Origin: Mycobacterium sp. 155
GTDB lineage: Bacteria > Actinomycetota > Actinomycetes > Mycobacteriales > Mycobacteriaceae
Direction: 5' to 3'
NCBI RefSeq assembly: GCF_000373905.1
Contig: NZ_KB892705.1
Location: 744,001-808,000, forward strand
Length of the DNA stretch: 64,000 bases
Below the pieces are notes generated by a model. That model saw nothing but the letters and a program-made list of their open reading frames with translations. It was not told the DNA's origin and did not search any database. A program made the position numbers and the translations under genes. Below are positions 56,843-64,000 of the stretch, piece after piece; the first letter of the stretch is position 1, and each line of letters opens with the position of its first letter.

Positions 56843-57432
56843 GATGCATCTGTTCGGCTGCGCCCGTCGGACGGTACGGGGTAGCCGGGAATGGTGATGT
56901 CCGAGTCGATCTCGTTGCCCCAGACATGCCAGCCGGGCTGTCGGCGGCGGGCGAACAACTCCAGGTACGGTCCATTGCTGACGCGCTCGATGATCGCGTA
57001 CTGCTCTTCGGGCTTGTGCGAGTGGTCCTGCCGCGGAGCGAACACCCATGTCGCCTGAGCCCGGAATTTCACTGGTGCCCGGCCACGGGTGCCGAGGATC
57101 AGGTGCTCGGTGGCATTTCGCAGGTAGTTGCCGAGCCCGACCCGCGGCTTGACCCACGTCAACGGTGAGCGTGGTGTGAAGCCCCACGCCTCTATGACGT
57201 CGTAGCCGATCCGCAGCGTGGCATTAGTGACCCACAACCACAGGTGTCCGTTCGGAGCGGCCAACTCGGCGACAGGGAGCTCTTTGATCCGCGGCACTGA
57301 CATGACGGAGTAATGCCGGTGGGCGCCCAAGGTAGTCCCCTGCTCAACATTCCAAGGGGGATCGATCAGGATCGTGCAGTATTTCGGGGTCTGCAGGTGT
57401 CCCGCTGAACCATTGATCGGGTCGGTACTCAT
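56839..57432 (-). CDS. MT-A70 family adenine methyltransferase
   Basis: This 197-aa enzyme has the DPPW motif (YCTILIDPPWNVEQG, residues ~18-32) and MT-A70 features such as LWLWVTNATLR and TEHLILGTRGRAP. It is expected to methylate N6 of adenine in DNA. It is the second solitary methyltransferase of the element, coupled by 4-base overlaps to small membrane proteins on both sides. Confidence 0.9.
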   Translation of the reverse strand: MSTDPINGSAGHLQTPKYCTILIDPPWNVEQGTTLGAHRHYSVMSVPRIKELPVAELAAPNGHLWLWVTNATLRIGYDVIEAWGFTPRSPLTWVKPRVGLGNYLRNATEHLILGTRGRAPVKFRAQATWVFAPRQDHSHKPEEQYAIIERVSNGPYLELFARRRQPGWHVWGNEIDSDITIPGYPVPSDGRSRTDAS

Positions 57433-57704
57433 CGGTCGGCCCTATCAAGCAGGGTGATCTCGTCGCGAATCAGCGTCTGTGCCAAGGCATAGCCGACGTA
57501 GATGCTTTCTACTGCTGCGGTTGCCTGCCGGTCGATCCGTGTTAGCTCGGCGATGGCTTTCCGTCGACGCTGTCGTTGTTGCTGATAGTGCCGCCAGAGA
57601 CCGTTCAAAGTGTTAACGGCCGTCAGCACACCCAGGTAGATCACCATCAACACGAACCATGTGGTCAGCCAACTCATCACGAACAGCGAGACCATGCCGT
57701 TCAC
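57429..57704 (-). CDS. small membrane protein (91 aa)
   Basis: It starts at GTG 57704 within a GTGA overlap. One hydrophobic span (LTTWFVLMVIYLGVLTAV) is followed by a basic helix (YQQQRQRRRKAIAEL) and an amphipathic tail. Function is unknown; it belongs to the translationally coupled string from 58278. Confidence 0.65.
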   Translation of the reverse strand: MNGMVSLFVMSWLTTWFVLMVIYLGVLTAVNTLNGLWRHYQQQRQRRRKAIAELTRIDRQATAAVESIYVGYALAQTLIRDEITLLDRADR

Positions 57705-57976
57705 CGTGGCCACCGCTCGATCCAGTGCAGGAAGGCCCACGCAATCGCCGCGTCGAATTGCAAGACGTGCTCGCTGTTGATCGGAGCATCGTCGAGATAC
57801 TCGCTTGCGATCTTGTGGAGTTCGGCGCTGAAAGCCAGCGTGCGATCGAGAACGGTGTTCAAGACCGCACTTGCGGTCATCCGCTCTTCCCCCTTTGGGG
57901 CGGCGGGGCGGAAAGCGACCGCCAAGTCGGCGGCACTCGGGTGCTCGGCCATGGCAACGGTCCTCTTCGACTTCAC
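57701..57976 (-). CDS. element protein of unknown function (91 aa)
   Basis: This soluble protein starts at GTG 57976 in a GTGA overlap. A helical region VLNTVLDRTLAFSAELHKIA is followed by FDAAIAWAFLHWIERWPR. No domain or membrane span is recognised. Confidence 0.6.
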   Translation of the reverse strand: MKSKRTVAMAEHPSAADLAVAFRPAAPKGEERMTASAVLNTVLDRTLAFSAELHKIASEYLDDAPINSEHVLQFDAAIAWAFLHWIERWPR

Positions 57977-58278
57977 TGCCCGAACCGGGCGATCTCGCCA
58001 CCGACGAACGTGGCGTAGGTATCGACGATGAAATTCAAGCGGTTTGCGGTGGCGGGATCACCGCCCGCCTGGAAAGCCGCCTCGCGGCTCAACATGCCAA
58101 CTGACTGCAGGCCGATGCCGGCCACGGTGGCAGCTGCTTGGACGCGGGTCGCGGTGACGATGCCGTGCGCCAATTCGGCATTCGTCAGTCGTGACAACTG
58201 TTTCCCTTCGGAACGTGTAAACATCTGAGGCACTTGTGGTGTCAGCGTTGCAGACGGACGAAGCGATGGGACAGACAT
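57973..58278 (-). CDS. first gene of the leftward coupled string (101 aa)
   Basis: It starts at ATG 58278 with GGAG upstream (MSVPSLRPSATLTPQVPQ). Helices rich in Ala and Thr (IVTATRVQAAATVAGIGLQ) suggest a compact helical bundle. No family is recognised. It is transcribed divergently from the XRE-NBR1 gene, whose regulator may control this operon. Confidence 0.65.
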   Translation of the reverse strand: MSVPSLRPSATLTPQVPQMFTRSEGKQLSRLTNAELAHGIVTATRVQAAATVAGIGLQSVGMLSREAAFQAGGDPATANRLNFIVDTYATFVGGEIARFGQ

Positions 58279-58346
58279 GGTGGGTGCTCCTCTCGAAATA
58301 GGTCGAGTTGACCTTGACGAGAGCGACGTTACGAACCGCACTTGAG

Positions 58347-58364
58347 CTTTGGCGAACTCCAAAG
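58347..58364. promoter_or_regulatory. N6-spaced palindrome in the divergent XRE promoter
   Basis: CTTTGG-N6-CCAAAG (58347-58352 and 58359-58364) lies 12 bases before the regulator ATG. The spacing equals that of the twin palindromes at 56520-56572, but the arms differ. Confidence 0.55.
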
Positions 58365-58376
58365 GAAGCTTGAGGT

Positions 58377-59024
58377 ATGCGCTCCGATGCAGCACTCCTG
58401 ACGGTGGCGCAACAGCTGCGGTACTTGCGCAAGGCAAGCGGCATGACCCAAGCCGAGACGGCGAGGCGGATCGGGGTCAGCCAGAGTCACCTAAGTAACG
58501 TCGAAAAGGGACGCGACCGACCAAGCGCGGCGATCGTTGCGTTCTATGAGGATCAGTTCCACGGCGACGGACAAGCCTGGGGCTTGTACGAGGCGCTACT
58601 CACAGAGAAGCGTGTACCGCAGCGCCGCCCGATGACCGACCGGCCCAACTACCCGATCCCCGGAGACGCATCGACGTTCGTCGCCGACATCACGGTTCCC
58701 GACGGCACGATCATGGCGCCCTATCAGGAGTTCGAGAAGACGTGGCGAGTGCGCAACAGCGGAACCGTGCCGTGGATCGGCCGGTGGCTAGCGAGGCGTG
58801 GCACGCCAATTGGCCACGGTGTGCCAGCCTCACTGTCTCGTGTGCGAATACCCGACACCCAGCCGGGGGAGGAGCTCGACATCACCGTGTCAGTGCGCGC
58901 ACAACCGCTCGCTGGTGCGTCGCAGGCGCACTGGAAGATGGTCGATGAGAACGGTGCTGAGTACTTCCCGGATCGGTACCCGATGGGGTTGGTGTTGTCG
59001 ATAGTCGTTGAGCCCAACGCGTGA
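58377..59024 (+). CDS. XRE HTH regulator fused to an NBR1-like Ig domain
   Basis: This 215-aa protein has an N-terminal HTH (LRYLRKASGMTQAETARRIG, then SQSHLSNVEKGRDRPSAA, residues ~13-50). Its C-terminal half is an Ig-like NBR1 central domain: the characteristic FEKTWRVRNSGTVPWIGRWL (near 122) and a late HWKMVDENGAEYFPD. Bacterial NBR1-Ig domains with HTH occur in actinobacteria, with unknown function. It is divergent from the coupled string and sits beside a palindromic site, so it probably regulates the element and itself. Confidence 0.85.
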   Translation: MRSDAALLTVAQQLRYLRKASGMTQAETARRIGVSQSHLSNVEKGRDRPSAAIVAFYEDQFHGDGQAWGLYEALLTEKRVPQRRPMTDRPNYPIPGDASTFVADITVPDGTIMAPYQEFEKTWRVRNSGTVPWIGRWLARRGTPIGHGVPASLSRVRIPDTQPGEELDITVSVRAQPLAGASQAHWKMVDENGAEYFPDRYPMGLVLSIVVEPNA

Positions 59025-59370
59025 TATCGCAAGATCGTACGTACTAAGACGGCCAAAGGGGTGGGCTTCATCTTCCGGCTCATGATGCCCCACGAATCCT
59101 GGAGACCAGCCGGAATCCGGCTCGACGGCGCGGGCATCTCCGAGCCGACGTTCTGGCTCTACAAGAACTCCGACGTCACCGGCGGTTACTACTACTAGCT
59201 CATTGCCGAAGCGGCACCGCTGGACACGACAGTAGGCAAGAACGGAACCATGGCTCACTGGTGGTGCACTGTCTTGTCCCAGTGTGGCCGACCTGGCAGC
59301 ACGTCGCCGACCCGCCGATCACCACGCGGACGTACGGGGACCAAGGCGTGGAGCTGAGGCTGGAATGGAG
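59025..59370. other. 346-bp region with degraded coding remnants before the IS
   Basis: One frame reads GFIFRLMMPHESWRPAGIR and then TFWLYKNSDVTGGYYY before a stop at ~59195. It has no good start and no recognised family, so I treat it as a remnant. Nothing else is seen before the IS end. Confidence 0.4.
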
Positions 59371-59374
59371 CTAG

Positions 59375-61171
59375 GAGGGCGCTGAATAATCGGCGTGCCT
59401 CCGCGGTGTAGCGGCGTGAGCTGGGAAAATTGGGTTCGTGCAGGGCGCGGAACGGCCGGATCGACCATTGTTGGATGCGCAGGCACTGGTCGGTCATCTG
59501 GTGGCGCCGGGCAGTATGTTCGCGTTTTTGGCTGCTCATCGTCAGGATCTGTTTAGCGACAACGAGTTCGAGGATTTGTTCCCCTCGGGGCGTGGGCGAC
59601 CGTCGATTCCGGCGTCGGTGATGGCCTCGATCCTGGTGCTGCAGGCGTTGCATGATTTGTCTGATCGAGAGACCGCCGAGGCGGTCCGGTGCGATCTGCG
59701 GTGGAAAGTCGCGACCGGGATGGCGTTGGACGACACGGGTTTCGATCCGTCCACGCTGGTGTATTGGCGTAAGCGGCTGGCGCGCTCGCAGCGGCCACAG
59801 CGGATCAACGAGGCGGTGCGGGCGGTCATCGCCGAGACCGCAGTGGTGGCTGGCCGCGGTAAGCGTGCGGTGGATTCCACGATCCTGGCCGATGCGGTCG
59901 CTACCCAGGACACCATCACCCAGCTGATCTCGGCGGTCCGCCGCGTCGGGCGGATCGTGCCGGGCGGGGCGAACGCGATCACCGCGGTATGCACCGGGCA
60001 TGACTACCGCGGTGCGAGTAAGCCGGTGATCGACTGGGACGAGCCCGGAGCCAAGGATGCGTTGGTCTCAGCGCTGGTCAACGATGCCAACGCAGTGTTG
60101 GCGGCACTGGCCGGGATCGATGAGGACGTCGCGGCCCAGGAGTCGGTGGCCGCGGCGTCGGCGATGTTGGCGTTGGTCGCCGGCCAAGATGTCGAACCGG
60201 CGGAGGGTTCTGACAGCACCGATGGGCGGTGGCGCATCGCCCGTAAGGTCGCCCCCGACCGGGTGATCTCCCAAGTCGACCCCGAGGCCCGACACACCCG
60301 CAAATCCCCCGAAGCACGCCGGGACGGGTATCGGGCGCATGTGGTGGCCGAGCCGGAAACCGGGATCATCACCGATGAGGCGTTGACGATGGCCGCCGGG
60401 CCGGTGAATTCCGATGCCGCGGTGGCCGAGGCGTTCCTGACCAATGACAGCACCCCCGGATCCGAACCACGACAGTGGTACGGCGATTCTGCTTACGGCA
60501 CAGGGGATCTGCGCGCCGCGATCCGCGACGCCGGACATGACGCGGTGATCAAACCCAGACCACTGACCCCGGCCGTGGCGGGGGGATTCACTGTGGACGA
60601 CTTCACCGTGGACCAGGCCGGCGCCACGGTGCGGTGCCCGGCCGGACACACCCGGCCCATCACCAAGGCACGCAACGTCGTCTTCGGTGTGGTGTGCCGG
60701 CACTGTGCGCTGCGTGAGCAATGCACCACCTCAAAGGCCGGCCGCACCCTCACCCTGCACGAGCATGACGATCTGCTGCGCGCTGCCCGCCGCGACTGGG
60801 CCACCACACCCGAACTGCGCGAGCACTACCGGATGAACCGGCCCAACGTGGAACGCGTCGTGTCCCAGATCGCTACCCGCGGTGGTCGCCGCCTCACACT
60901 GCGCTACCGCGGCACCGTCAAGAACCACGCCTGGCTCACCCGCCGCACCGCCGGGCTTCAACCTGCGCAACCTGCTCGCCCGTGGCCTCACCTACACCGC
61001 AGGAACCTGGGCACTGGCACCACAGCCAGCCTGACATTGGGAACCACCGACTGCACTGCTACCAACGCCGATACCCACCCCACCCGCACACCGGCCGACC
61101 GCACACCAATTCTCTTCTCGCGCGCCCCGGCAATAACCAGTGCCCCCGGAACCGCCTTATTCAGCACCCTC
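59375..61171. mobile_element. IS1182-family insertion sequence
   Basis: Imperfect 15-bp terminal repeats GAGGGCGCTGAATAA (59375-59389) and TTATTCAGCACCCTC (61157-61171) match at 14 positions. Both ends are flanked by CTAG (59371-59374 and 61172-61175), which is probably a 4-bp target duplication. The total is about 1.8 kb with one transposase gene, typical of IS1182. Confidence 0.85.
59438..61034 (+). pseudogene. IS1182-type transposase with a frameshift near its end
   Basis: The frame from GTG 59438 matches IS1182-type DDE transposases: FSDNEFEDLFPSGRGRPSIP, then AVDSTILADAV, DGYRAHVVAEPETGII and YGDSAYGTGDLRAAI. At G-run 60953-60955 the frame is one base too long. Removing one G restores FNLRNLLARGLTYTAGTWAL and a stop at 61032-61034, the normal ending for a 531-aa protein. 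As it stands the frame continues to 61222 with an unrelated tail. Either the IS is inactive or the base is a sequencing error. Confidence 0.88.
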
Positions 61172-61175
61172 CTAG

Positions 61176-61479
61176 GTGAGTCCGGTCATCTACCTCATCT
61201 TCATGGGGTCGACGACGCGTGATCCACAGTGGTCCTGTTCTAGATCGCCAAGTGTCCTGCCTAATGCAGAAGCACAACCAGGATCAGGTAAGGGCTCCGC
61301 TGGCTTCGACAATGGCGACGTTCCGTTGACAGGATCACTGTTCGGAGGAGAACGTTCTGCACGCGTCATACCACCACCTTGGGCAGGCCACGTGTCTTGC
61401 GTCTGTCTATGATGAGGGCCGAAACAGCAGCACAGCCATGGAGCAGGCTGCGGGGAACTGATGCGTGGAAGCTGGTCAG
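61176..61479. other. 304-bp spacer after the IS
   Basis: No convincing gene is seen. It includes the promoter region for the following membrane protein gene and a G-rich segment near 61,450. Confidence 0.45.
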
Positions 61480-62616
61480 ATGAGGGGTCGGAAATGGCTC
61501 TTGACACTTTTGCCCTACGTGACTGTAATCTTCTTTTTGTATGTGACATTTATGTCGGGATTTTACGTTATGCGCGCGGAGTCAGCGCCCGCGCCATTTC
61601 AGCTTCGGACTGAAACAGATTACTATTTTCCAGTAAGACCGCAATACAGTATGCATGATAGGCCAGATTACGTGACACTGAACTCCATCCTGGACAATCC
61701 AGCTTGGAGTCCAACGTCAGGCCCGAACAGGGTGGCTTCCGTCCGAGTTGAACGTGAGTTCTTTCTAGTATCGGAAGGCGGAAAAGGGAACTTTCGATCG
61801 GCTGCAATGCTCAAGCCGGATACCGTCTATGACTTCATACTGTATTTCAATAATGACGCTAAGTTAGGTGTCGCTGCAGCGGAGAATACGAAGTTGAAGG
61901 TAAAGTTTCCAGGGGTGATCGACGGCTCGCTACTTGTTCCCGCAACCATAAGTGCTGATAATGCTGTTCCTGAGTTCATTGGTGATACAATAATTCTTGG
62001 CTCAAGGGAGCGGCTGACTATGGAGGCGGTCGGCGACGCAACTATCAGGTGGCGTAACGGTAAAGAAATGTCAGTACCTCCAGAGCGGCTTTGGCAGGAT
62101 GGAATTAAAGTCGGCTGTGGTGATCTCTCAGGATATCTTCGATCTGATGAAAGTTGCGCTGGTCAATTAGAGCTACAGCTGAGGACTAAGTCGGACCGAG
62201 TTGACGCTCAATCGACCATTGATGTTAATTTTGATGAAGATTGGGCGGATTTCACCACTGCTAGACGAGTTCGTGTCAATGACACTATTCGCCTGCGGCT
62301 CAATTACTGGAATAGCGGCGATAATGAAGCGAAAAACCTTGTAGCCGAAATACCTGACACTGATTCACTTGACCTCGAGTTCTTGTCCGGTGCGTGGTCG
62401 GATCGTGTACGGGTTGAACACACTCTGTCCGAGGGGCTAGGCCAAAGACGCGTGAGTCTAGGTAACTACTTACCGAAAGAAAGCGGATTTATCACAGTTA
62501 CATGGCGCATCGAGGACGTGCTCTGCGGAGAGACCGTGCCCCTTGATGCGAATATCAGTGGGTCGAAAATTCAGCAGATAACGCGCACGGTTTGGTTATA
62601 CGGCGAATGCGACTGA
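61480..62616 (+). CDS. membrane-anchored extracytoplasmic protein, unrecognised
   Basis: This 378-aa protein starts at ATG 61480 (MRGRKWLLTLLPYVTVIFFLY); GTG 61465 is an alternative. One N-terminal span (residues ~7-30) anchors a large beta-rich outside domain. A CARDB-like pattern appears near DTIRLRLNYWNSGDNEAKNL, and the first half has PDTVYDFILYFNNDAKLG. Several Cys occur late. Base composition is clearly lower in GC than the chromosome. Function is unknown; a surface or transfer-exclusion role is only a guess. Its end overlaps the next gene. Confidence 0.65.
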   Translation: MRGRKWLLTLLPYVTVIFFLYVTFMSGFYVMRAESAPAPFQLRTETDYYFPVRPQYSMHDRPDYVTLNSILDNPAWSPTSGPNRVASVRVEREFFLVSEGGKGNFRSAAMLKPDTVYDFILYFNNDAKLGVAAAENTKLKVKFPGVIDGSLLVPATISADNAVPEFIGDTIILGSRERLTMEAVGDATIRWRNGKEMSVPPERLWQDGIKVGCGDLSGYLRSDESCAGQLELQLRTKSDRVDAQSTIDVNFDEDWADFTTARRVRVNDTIRLRLNYWNSGDNEAKNLVAEIPDTDSLDLEFLSGAWSDRVRVEHTLSEGLGQRRVSLGNYLPKESGFITVTWRIEDVLCGETVPLDANISGSKIQQITRTVWLYGECD

Positions 62617-63245
62617 AATCCCGGCGAGACAAGCTAGTCTCGGCAGCAGCCGCGCTATCGTTGGCGAGTATGGCGACCGGTGCGCTGGCATATAAGAAAT
62701 TGGCAGGACGTTCAGTTGAATTTATACCAAGTCCATTTCCGTCCGTATGGACCTCCAGCCGCGTACATGTGTCTCCGAAGGCCGGAATCTGGCTGCCTGT
62801 TCTTGGCATACTGATAACTGCGGCTGCGGCTGCGCTGGCGGCCGGTGTGTCAACGTCCATTGACCGAAACGGTACGCACCGGGAATGGGTGAGTAATTGT
62901 ACGTCGGCAATCCGAAATCTCCGCAGCGATAACAGCATCCTTCAAGAAATTCAGAGAAGGCCGCAAGCGAATACTGAACTACGCGCGAAATGGCATGTCT
63001 TAGACACTGACGTGCGTCTGATCGTATCTTCCTGCGGAAAAGTCTTTCAGAATGCTGATCTTGCCGAAGAAATAGAAGATTATATACATATTGTAGGAAT
63101 ACTAGGGCGCCAGCTTCAGGAGAGTATTAGCCCAGAGTACACTTTCTACACTGACTCGAATGACTTTTGTGATCGGCTAAATACTGCGGCCGAGAGTGTC
63201 CCAGGCCCACGCGGATTTCTGAAGACTATTCTTTGGCGTTCGTAG
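62607..63245 (+). CDS. two-span membrane protein, unrecognised
   Basis: This 212-aa protein starts at ATG 62607, overlapping the previous stop. Hydrophobic segments are AAALSLASMATGALAY (near 15-30) and GIWLPVLGILITAAAAALAAG (near 58-78). The rest is a cytoplasmic or extracytoplasmic helical domain with Cys pairs (NCTSAI, SSCGKVF). Low GC and short operon spacing tie it to its neighbours. No family is recognised. Confidence 0.65.
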   Translation: MRLKSRRDKLVSAAAALSLASMATGALAYKKLAGRSVEFIPSPFPSVWTSSRVHVSPKAGIWLPVLGILITAAAAALAAGVSTSIDRNGTHREWVSNCTSAIRNLRSDNSILQEIQRRPQANTELRAKWHVLDTDVRLIVSSCGKVFQNADLAEEIEDYIHIVGILGRQLQESISPEYTFYTDSNDFCDRLNTAAESVPGPRGFLKTILWRS

Positions 63246-63263
63246 CAAGTGGGAGTGCAATAT

Positions 63264-63401
63264 GTGAAGATGGGCGTTCTGGTGATCGAGCCTAGCGGTA
63301 ACACGGTCGTGGTGGACACCGATAGTAGCTTTAGATACGGGCAATCACCGCACTTGTACGATGAGGTTCTTCTACCAACGGGCGCGAGGCGAGAGATCTG
63401 A
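63264..63401 (+). CDS. 45-aa ORF between the membrane and secreted protein genes
   Basis: GTG 63264 has GGGAG eight bases upstream; ATG 63270 is possible. It reads MGVLVIEPSGNTVVVDTDSS then RYGQSPHLYDEVLLPTG. The stop overlaps the next ATG (TGATG). It is a small soluble protein without recognised domain. Confidence 0.5.
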   Translation: MKMGVLVIEPSGNTVVVDTDSSFRYGQSPHLYDEVLLPTGARREI

Positions 63402-63721
63402 TGACTGTACGGTTCGGCGGCAGGATTGCCGGGATCGTCTGGGGGTTGTGTGGGTTGAGCTGTGGTTTAGCTTCAGCTCAGCCCGCGCAGATCCCAGGTG
63501 ACGGGGCTTTCCGCGTCGGCGATTACGTCGTACCCGGTACGTATGCGACGGCTGGACCACGAGAAGCCGCTGTTACCTGCATCTGGAGCACTCGCACAGA
63601 ACTCGGAGGGGGCGAGATGTTGGACGGCGGCAGTTCGCGGGGCCCAACGTACGCGCAAGTAGCGGCAAGCGCAGTTTCCTTCGAAACTTCCGGCTGTTTA
63701 CCTTGGACCCTTATTTCCTGA
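63401..63721 (+). CDS. secreted protein (106 aa), low-GC cluster
   Basis: It starts at ATG 63401 overlapping the previous stop. A signal peptide is present (IAGIVWGLCGLSCGLASAQPA). The mature part FRVGDYVVPGTYATAGPREA resembles small mycobacterial exported proteins with G-D-x-x-x-P-G-T-Y and two late cysteines (CIWSTR, SGCLPW). No enzymatic function is seen. Confidence 0.65.
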   Translation: MTVRFGGRIAGIVWGLCGLSCGLASAQPAQIPGDGAFRVGDYVVPGTYATAGPREAAVTCIWSTRTELGGGEMLDGGSSRGPTYAQVAASAVSFETSGCLPWTLIS

Positions 63722-64000
63722 ACTAGCCTGTTAAATTTGATATTAGTTGACTTAGAGTTTTATGCTCGGTCTGGTCAACATCAATGGGTTGTAAATTACC
63801 GCCAATTATGACACACTATTGATGCGCCACTTGGCCGATGGAAGCGTAATGGTTATCCGCCTCCCGGTTGGTTTTGGTTACCTACGGTATTTCGAGTCCT
63901 TACCAATTCGCACGATTGCATCGCACATCCTGGCGAGGGCTTGAACAAGGAGTAGGGCCCCTGCTCCCGGAGGGCGAATGAAAGTGGCAAGAACATTACT
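63722..64000. other. AT-rich end of window without a clear gene
   Basis: No gene is evident up to ~63970. An ATG at 63978 with GGAGGG just upstream could open a CDS (MKVARTL...) running past the window. Only seven codons are visible. Confidence 0.35.

Larger units (their letters stand above)
48556..64000. mobile_element. integrated conjugative-type element (left end; right end not seen)
   Basis: The element begins at the tRNA and carries a serine integrase, XRE regulator, ArdA, two methyltransferases, a replication-relaxation protein, a VirD4/TraG-like ATPase, small membrane proteins, a second regulator, an IS and a low-GC cluster. Transfer and regulation genes all run leftward from 58.3 kb. 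No relaxase and no right attachment site are visible, so the right boundary is unknown and the last genes may belong to another island. Confidence 0.7.

Noticed and set aside
61035..61222. C-terminal tail of the transposase frame beyond the frameshift
   Set aside because: It is Thr/Pro/His-rich out-of-frame sequence that replaces the conserved ending and crosses the IS terminal repeat.
48556..64000. A CRISPR array or a second tRNA 3' repeat marking the right end
   Set aside because: I looked for spaced direct repeats and for the T-arm sequence of the tRNA and saw neither in this window.

Overview
The window is high-GC actinobacterial DNA. Gene content and order match a Mycobacterium/Mycolicibacterium chromosome. 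The blocks rsmE, phoH-ybeY-(CorC-like)-(CDA-like)-era, amidase, recO, uppS, zur/smtB, glyS, then TPM protein, dgt, dnaG, tRNA-Asn, then an ECF transporter, uspABC and tldD/pmbA reproduce the M. tuberculosis Rv2372c to Rv2314c gene order, as I remember it. Several accessory blocks have been inserted. The lack of PE/PPE genes and the presence of tyrosine catabolism, a GH6 cellulase and an integrated element suggest an environmental species, but I cannot name it.

Region by region. (1) 1-12 kb is housekeeping: ribosome and rRNA maturation (rsmE, ybeY, era), RecO repair, UppS for cell-wall lipid carrier synthesis, the zinc regulators SmtB and Zur, and GlyS. PhoH carries a 359-residue intein with class 3 hallmarks, and Era carries an in-frame 27-bp tandem duplication. 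(2) 12.1-18.4 kb is a three-gene cassette behind a near-consensus IdeR/DtxR iron box: type II thioesterase, stand-alone ketosynthase (MbtC-like) and AT-KR-ACP (MbtD-like), with an extra C-terminal methyltransferase domain. It sits between glyS and the TPM-domain gene and looks like a mycobactin-type siderophore module. (3) 18.4-35.2 kb holds dgt, dnaG, tRNA-Asn, a large acyl-CoA dehydrogenase, a MarR-MFS pair with a clear palindromic operator, a fused ECF transporter with its EcfT, and the UspABC aminosugar importer.

(4) 35.3-39.2 kb is a patchy accessory zone. It has two alpha/beta hydrolases, a phasin-like Ala/Lys/Pro-tailed protein and two small ORFs coupled by stop/start overlaps to the second hydrolase. 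It also has gene debris: the C-terminal end of a glucarate dehydratase and an N-truncated PaaI-type thioesterase. (5) 39.3-43.1 kb is a tightly packed tyrosine/homogentisate operon (hppD-hmgA-fahA). It is followed by a GH6 cellulase, tldD-pmbA and a class C beta-lactamase-like lipoprotein.

(6) From tRNA(CAT) at 48.48 kb to at least the window end lies an integrated conjugative-type element. Its serine integrase reads into the tRNA gene, so the reading frame stops in the anticodon region. A leftward gene train follows: XRE regulator, ArdA antirestriction protein, two solitary DNA methyltransferases, a replication-relaxation protein, a VirD4/TraG-like coupling ATPase and several small membrane or unknown proteins. 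Every junction in the 57.97-58.28 to 56.64 kb part is a 4-base start/stop overlap. Two identical-spacing palindromes (TATTGC-N6-GCAATA) lie before the transfer module, and a third N6-spaced palindrome precedes a divergent XRE-NBR1-like regulator. To the right are a frameshifted IS1182-type insertion sequence and a lower-GC cluster of unrecognised membrane and secreted proteins. No relaxase and no right attachment site are visible, so the element probably continues beyond the window.
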